In this document: positions 61,311 through 64,000 of the stretch, piece by piece
Numbering within the stretch: position 1 is the first letter of the stretch
Layout: every line of letters starts with the position of its first letter
Assembly: GCF_013340305.1 (NCBI RefSeq)
Contig: NZ_BLVP01000010.1
Span: forward strand, 62,001-126,000
Reading direction: 5' to 3'
Length of the DNA: 64,000 nucleotides
DNA from: Desulfovibrio psychrotolerans
GTDB taxonomy: Bacteria > Desulfobacterota > Desulfovibrionia > Desulfovibrionales > Desulfovibrionaceae
Notes under the pieces: model-generated
Told to the model about the DNA's origin: nothing
Seen by the model: only the letters and a program-made list of their open reading frames with translations
Databases searched by the model: none
Made by a program: the position numbers and the translations under genes

Positions 61311-62972
61311 TCAATAGAAGAGGACATCGCGCGGCAGCCGGAAGTGCTGCCACGGGGCGTCTCTGTGCGCCAGCAGTTTTTCCATGAGGAAATGCGCCCG
61401 CAGGTACATTTCTCTGGCAAAGGAGAAATTCAGTTCGTATCGCGTGGAAGAGTAGAACGACCGCGCCAGTGCAAACCCAAGCCGCGCCTCAAAGGTGGCA
61501 TCGCCGCTGTGATGGGCGTAGCTTGCAGCAAAGGTGAAGAATTCCTGTATGGCCCAGTTCAGCCTGTGGCGCAGGCTGGGTTCGAAGATGGGCATACGGA
61601 AGTTGGAAACCATGAACACGGAGGCGTCCTGAACGTAGTCGTAATCGCGGGAGCGGTGCAGGTCTATGTACCGCACTGCCTGCTGCACATGGTCGTAGAC
61701 AATGTTGTTCAGGTTGAAGTCGCCGTGGATGAGCACGGTGAAGGGGGCTTCCAGCTCCTGTTCCAGCGCGTAACAGGCGTTTACCAGCGCGTCTGTGGAC
61801 AGGACGCAGGCACTTCCCACATCCAGTGCCTTGCGGAACAGTTCGGGGTGCACCTGCTGCACGGAAGGCAGGCGCGATTTGAGCTGGGCGATGTAGTCCG
61901 TGGGCACGGGGGTATCAAGGCGGGTTTTATCCCACACCTCGCGCAGGGTTTGCAGCAGGATGAACAGGGCGTTCTGTGCCAGTTCGTCGCTGCCGGTGAT
62001 GAGCACTTCGTCCAGCGTGCAGCCGCGCAGGAATTCCACCAGCAGGGAGGCATTGCCGCCCTCTTCATGGTAGCCGTAAACCTGCGGCACAAGATTGGGG
62101 AACACTGCGCTCCAGCGATCTATGTTGGCGCGTTCCTGCTTGATTTTGGCGACGGTGCCTTCCTTGTAGATGGAGCCCTGCGTATCTACGCCACGTCGGG
62201 TCTGCCCTTCCTTGTCCGGGACGGCGTCCACCTTGCCGATGCGGCAGCCCGAGCGGGTGCCCCATATGGCCTGAAAGTCAATGTCCTGCAATGAGCCCTG
62301 AAAGCCGGAGTTTTTCAGCGTGCGCTGGAGGGCGTCGAACTGGGTGATTTTGATCTTCTCTCCCAGCGTGCTGAAGATGAGGGCCTCGCCTATGTTCAGC
62401 AGCGAGTCGCCTATGCGCTCCAGATACCGGAAGATGAAGATGACCGTGATGTGGCTCTGCACGTCTCGCCCGGTGCCCAGTTCCGTGAGGACGCGCTCAA
62501 ACACATCCTTGTACATGCGGTCCAGTTCAAACTCCGAGCGGCATATGGCCAGTGCCCACGACAGGTCGTCCCGCTCGAAGGCGGGAAGGATACGCTTTAT
62601 GGCGTCCTGTATCTGTTCAAAGATGGGCAGATAGTCTGATTCGCGCAGGAAACTCTTGTCCGTGAGGTAGCCCATCTGGCGGATGATGTTCACACAGTGG
62701 TCCGCAATGCGTTCCAGATTCACCGATATGGTGTTTATGGCCCGGATGCGGTTTATTTCCTGCTTGTCCAGTTGTCTGTCTGCATGCAGGCGGGAGTAAC
62801 ACTTGTTTTCTATGATGGTTTTCAGGTTGTCGATGTAGTCGTCGCGCGATTCTATCTTCTCGAACAACGCCCGCGAAGGGGACCGGAGGAAGGACAGGGT
62901 GCTGTTTATCTGTCCTTCCACTTCCAGAATGATGAATTTGAAGTTCTCGCTCAGACCTTCGAAGGTGATCAT
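61311..62972 (-). CDS. PhoU-like domain fused to an APH-type kinase domain
   Basis: Residues 1-210 form two PhoU-like three-helix bundles (VEGQINSTLSFL, RIRAINTISVNLERIADHCV, IFIFRYLERIGDSLLNIGEA). Residues about 250-540 resemble the aminoglycoside phosphotransferase/choline kinase fold with the catalytic loop HGDFNLNN (416-423) and a metal-binding Asp437 in YIDLHRSRD. The usual G-loop is less clear. A fusion of PhoU to a small-molecule kinase domain is unusual. ATG 62972 lies two bases after the amphi-Trp stop. It may phosphorylate the product handled by the ATP-grasp and CofD-like enzymes; this is inference. Confidence 0.8.
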   Translation of the reverse strand: MITFEGLSENFKFIILEVEGQINSTLSFLRSPSRALFEKIESRDDYIDNLKTIIENKCYSRLHADRQLDKQEINRIRAINTISVNLERIADHCVNIIRQMGYLTDKSFLRESDYLPIFEQIQDAIKRILPAFERDDLSWALAICRSEFELDRMYKDVFERVLTELGTGRDVQSHITVIFIFRYLERIGDSLLNIGEALIFSTLGEKIKITQFDALQRTLKNSGFQGSLQDIDFQAIWGTRSGCRIGKVDAVPDKEGQTRRGVDTQGSIYKEGTVAKIKQERANIDRWSAVFPNLVPQVYGYHEEGGNASLLVEFLRGCTLDEVLITGSDELAQNALFILLQTLREVWDKTRLDTPVPTDYIAQLKSRLPSVQQVHPELFRKALDVGSACVLSTDALVNACYALEQELEAPFTVLIHGDFNLNNIVYDHVQQAVRYIDLHRSRDYDYVQDASVFMVSNFRMPIFEPSLRHRLNWAIQEFFTFAASYAHHSGDATFEARLGFALARSFYSSTRYELNFSFAREMYLRAHFLMEKLLAHRDAPWQHFRLPRDVLFY

Positions 62973-62974
62973 GG

Positions 62975-63247
62975 CTATTCCGTGCTCACGGAGAGGTTTG
63001 CGTCTGTGACGGTAAGCTGTTTGCGGTTGTCCTTCCATTCAATCTTTATGCTCAGCTTGCTGCTGTCGCCTTTCCGGCGCGCCTTGACCGAAAAATCCAG
63101 AAGGCCCGAAGGGGTAAGCTCGATGCGGTCGCCGTTTGAGGCGAGAACCACCTTCTCGTTCTCGAAACCCTGCATGAGGGATTCCAGAAACACCTTGATG
63201 GACTGAGCGTCCTGCATGGATTCGAACACGAATTTTTCTTCAGCCAT
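62975..63247 (-). CDS. Small amphi-Trp domain protein
   Basis: The 90-residue protein is almost entirely one amphi-Trp domain: EKFVFESMQDAQSIKVFLES (helix), FENEKVVLASNGDRIELTPS, and LSIKIEWKDN with the closing Trp. It is a paralogue of the N-terminal domain at 57129-57788, so two amphi-Trp proteins flank the enzymes in this operon. The size suggests a carrier or substrate protein. GGAGAAAG precedes the ATG; the PhoU-kinase gene follows after two bases. Confidence 0.87.
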   Translation of the reverse strand: MAEEKFVFESMQDAQSIKVFLESLMQGFENEKVVLASNGDRIELTPSGLLDFSVKARRKGDSSKLSIKIEWKDNRKQLTVTDANLSVSTE

Positions 63248-63265
63248 TGCTTTCTCCGGTTGGGT

Positions 63266-64000
63266 TTATCCCGCCAGCCGTTCCCTGTAGCGGCGGATAA
63301 CGGTGTTGCGGCTCACTTCGCCTATGATCAGTTTCTTGCGGATGTTCAGGTCATCCCACGCGGGTTGCAGGCCCACCTCGCGAATGGATTTTTCCGGGTC
63401 CTGCTGTTCCAGCGGGCGCGCTTTTTCGCCCAGATGGCAGTCATCACCCATGAAGATGAGCAGTTCGCGCTGCGAGGCGGCGCGTGTGCGGTTGTGGCGG
63501 TTGACCACCTCTATGAGAAATTCCGTATAGCGGCGGGATTGCGGGTTCCACACTTCGTAGCCGTCCACATCGTACCCGCGCAGCAGGATGGGCCAGAATT
63601 CTTCCGGGTGGGGAATGACCACGCAGCCGCCCAGCGAGCGGGTTTCTTCTATGACCTCGGAGGCGCGGTAGAAGTAGTCCAGCGAGAATTCCTGCTTGAC
63701 CAGTTCCTTGACAGCCTTGAGGAAGGCTTGTGCGCGGTCTATGAACAGGTCGCCGTAGCGTGGGCGCAGACCATCGAAAAAGTTGCGCAGAAGTTTGTTT
63801 TTGACCGACATGGGCGGTACGGAAGACCAGTTATCGTCCAGAAGGGTCTGTATCTTGCCCACCATGGCGCACAGAAAGCCCACAAGCTGCTCGTCTGCTC
63901 CGGTGTTGCGGGCTGCCCTGTCCAGCCTGTCCTGATGGGGGCGGGTGAAGCAGTGCATGAATTCGAAAAGCTGGCTGGAGCGGTATTTGAAGGTGTGCGT
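63266..64000 (-). CDS. PHP-like protein, C-terminal part, runs off the window
   Basis: The frame stays open to the window edge (reading TFKYRSSQLFEFMHCFTRPH before the first internal ATG), so the gene starts beyond 64000. The visible 245 residues contain GGCVVIPHPEEFWP, GYDVDGYEVWNPQSRRY and LLIFMGDDCHLGEKARP, with His/Asp clusters typical of the second half of PHP-type metal-dependent phosphoesterases. It is 18 bases upstream of the small amphi-Trp gene and so probably part of the same operon. Family call is moderate because the N-terminal HxH motif is outside the window. Confidence 0.65.
   Translation of the reverse strand, partial: THTFKYRSSQLFEFMHCFTRPHQDRLDRAARNTGADEQLVGFLCAMVGKIQTLLDDNWSSVPPMSVKNKLLRNFFDGLRPRYGDLFIDRAQAFLKAVKELVKQEFSLDYFYRASEVIEETRSLGGCVVIPHPEEFWPILLRGYDVDGYEVWNPQSRRYTEFLIEVVNRHNRTRAASQRELLIFMGDDCHLGEKARPLEQQDPEKSIREVGLQPAWDDLNIRKKLIIGEVSRNTVIRRYRERLAG

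Overview
The window is high-GC chromosomal DNA that looks like a member of the Desulfovibrionaceae or a close relative. The reasons are a flagellar cluster with a DVU0524-type protein beside flgM and an overlapping csrA-fliW pair, an oxygen-sensitive class III ribonucleotide reductase under a B12 riboswitch, rubredoxin, hemerythrin, CstA, many sensor proteins, and a GAK-type (grasp and kinase) gene cluster. The species assignment is inferred from gene content, not from a search.

Layout. Bases 1-1060 hold a DVU0524-family gene and flgM behind two sigma-28-like promoters. Bases 1448-12673 hold a long leftward flagellar operon in transcription order flgF, flgG, flgA, flgH, flgI, flgJ-M23, flgN, flgK, flgL, csrA, fliW. 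It starts at a good sigma-54 promoter and ends at a 23-bp stem terminator. Bases 12.9-25.7 kb hold rightward housekeeping genes: an ABC-F ATPase, Nudix hydrolase, small DMT transporter, hemerythrin, asd, two aminotransferases, a glycosyltransferase, a PhzF-like protein, ung and an SLC13-type transporter. Bases 25.75-26.1 kb hold tRNA-Val and tRNA-Asp plus a duplicated tRNA-Asp 3' end with its terminator. Bases 26.1-35.2 kb hold a periplasmic isochorismatase-like protein, nrdD with its cobalamin riboswitch, a divergent flagellin-like gene with its own sigma-28 promoter, a chemoreceptor, murI and a secreted Lys/Gly/Pro-rich protein.

Bases 35.2-39.3 kb hold ybbP-ybbA divergent from tesA. Bases 40.1-47 kb hold a KamA-family radical SAM enzyme, a rubredoxin with an unusual C-x-C knuckle, a PAS membrane sensor, cstA, an Rrf2 regulator and an orphan substrate-binding protein. 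Bases 47.3-54.6 kb hold a PAS histidine kinase with an NtrC-type regulator, a hybrid kinase whose second receiver and Hpt domain have both lost their phospho-acceptor residues, and a TolC-like protein. Bases 55.3-57 kb hold argP and argO around a 12-bp-arm inverted repeat.

Bases 57.1-64.0 kb form one leftward operon that runs off the window: a PHP-like protein, a small amphi-Trp protein, a PhoU-kinase fusion, a RimK-like ATP-grasp enzyme, an HPr-kinase-like kinase, a CofD/YvcK-like protein and a second amphi-Trp protein with a long Ala/Pro/Lys tail. This matches the GAK system, known as a set of protein families without a known function, and it is the best candidate for unexplored biology here.

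A second theme is short tandem repeats with a different unit at each site: 15 bp, 13 bp and two 11-bp arrays between genes, and 9-, 12- and 18-bp arrays inside genes. They often make low-complexity inserts or tails in otherwise conserved proteins.
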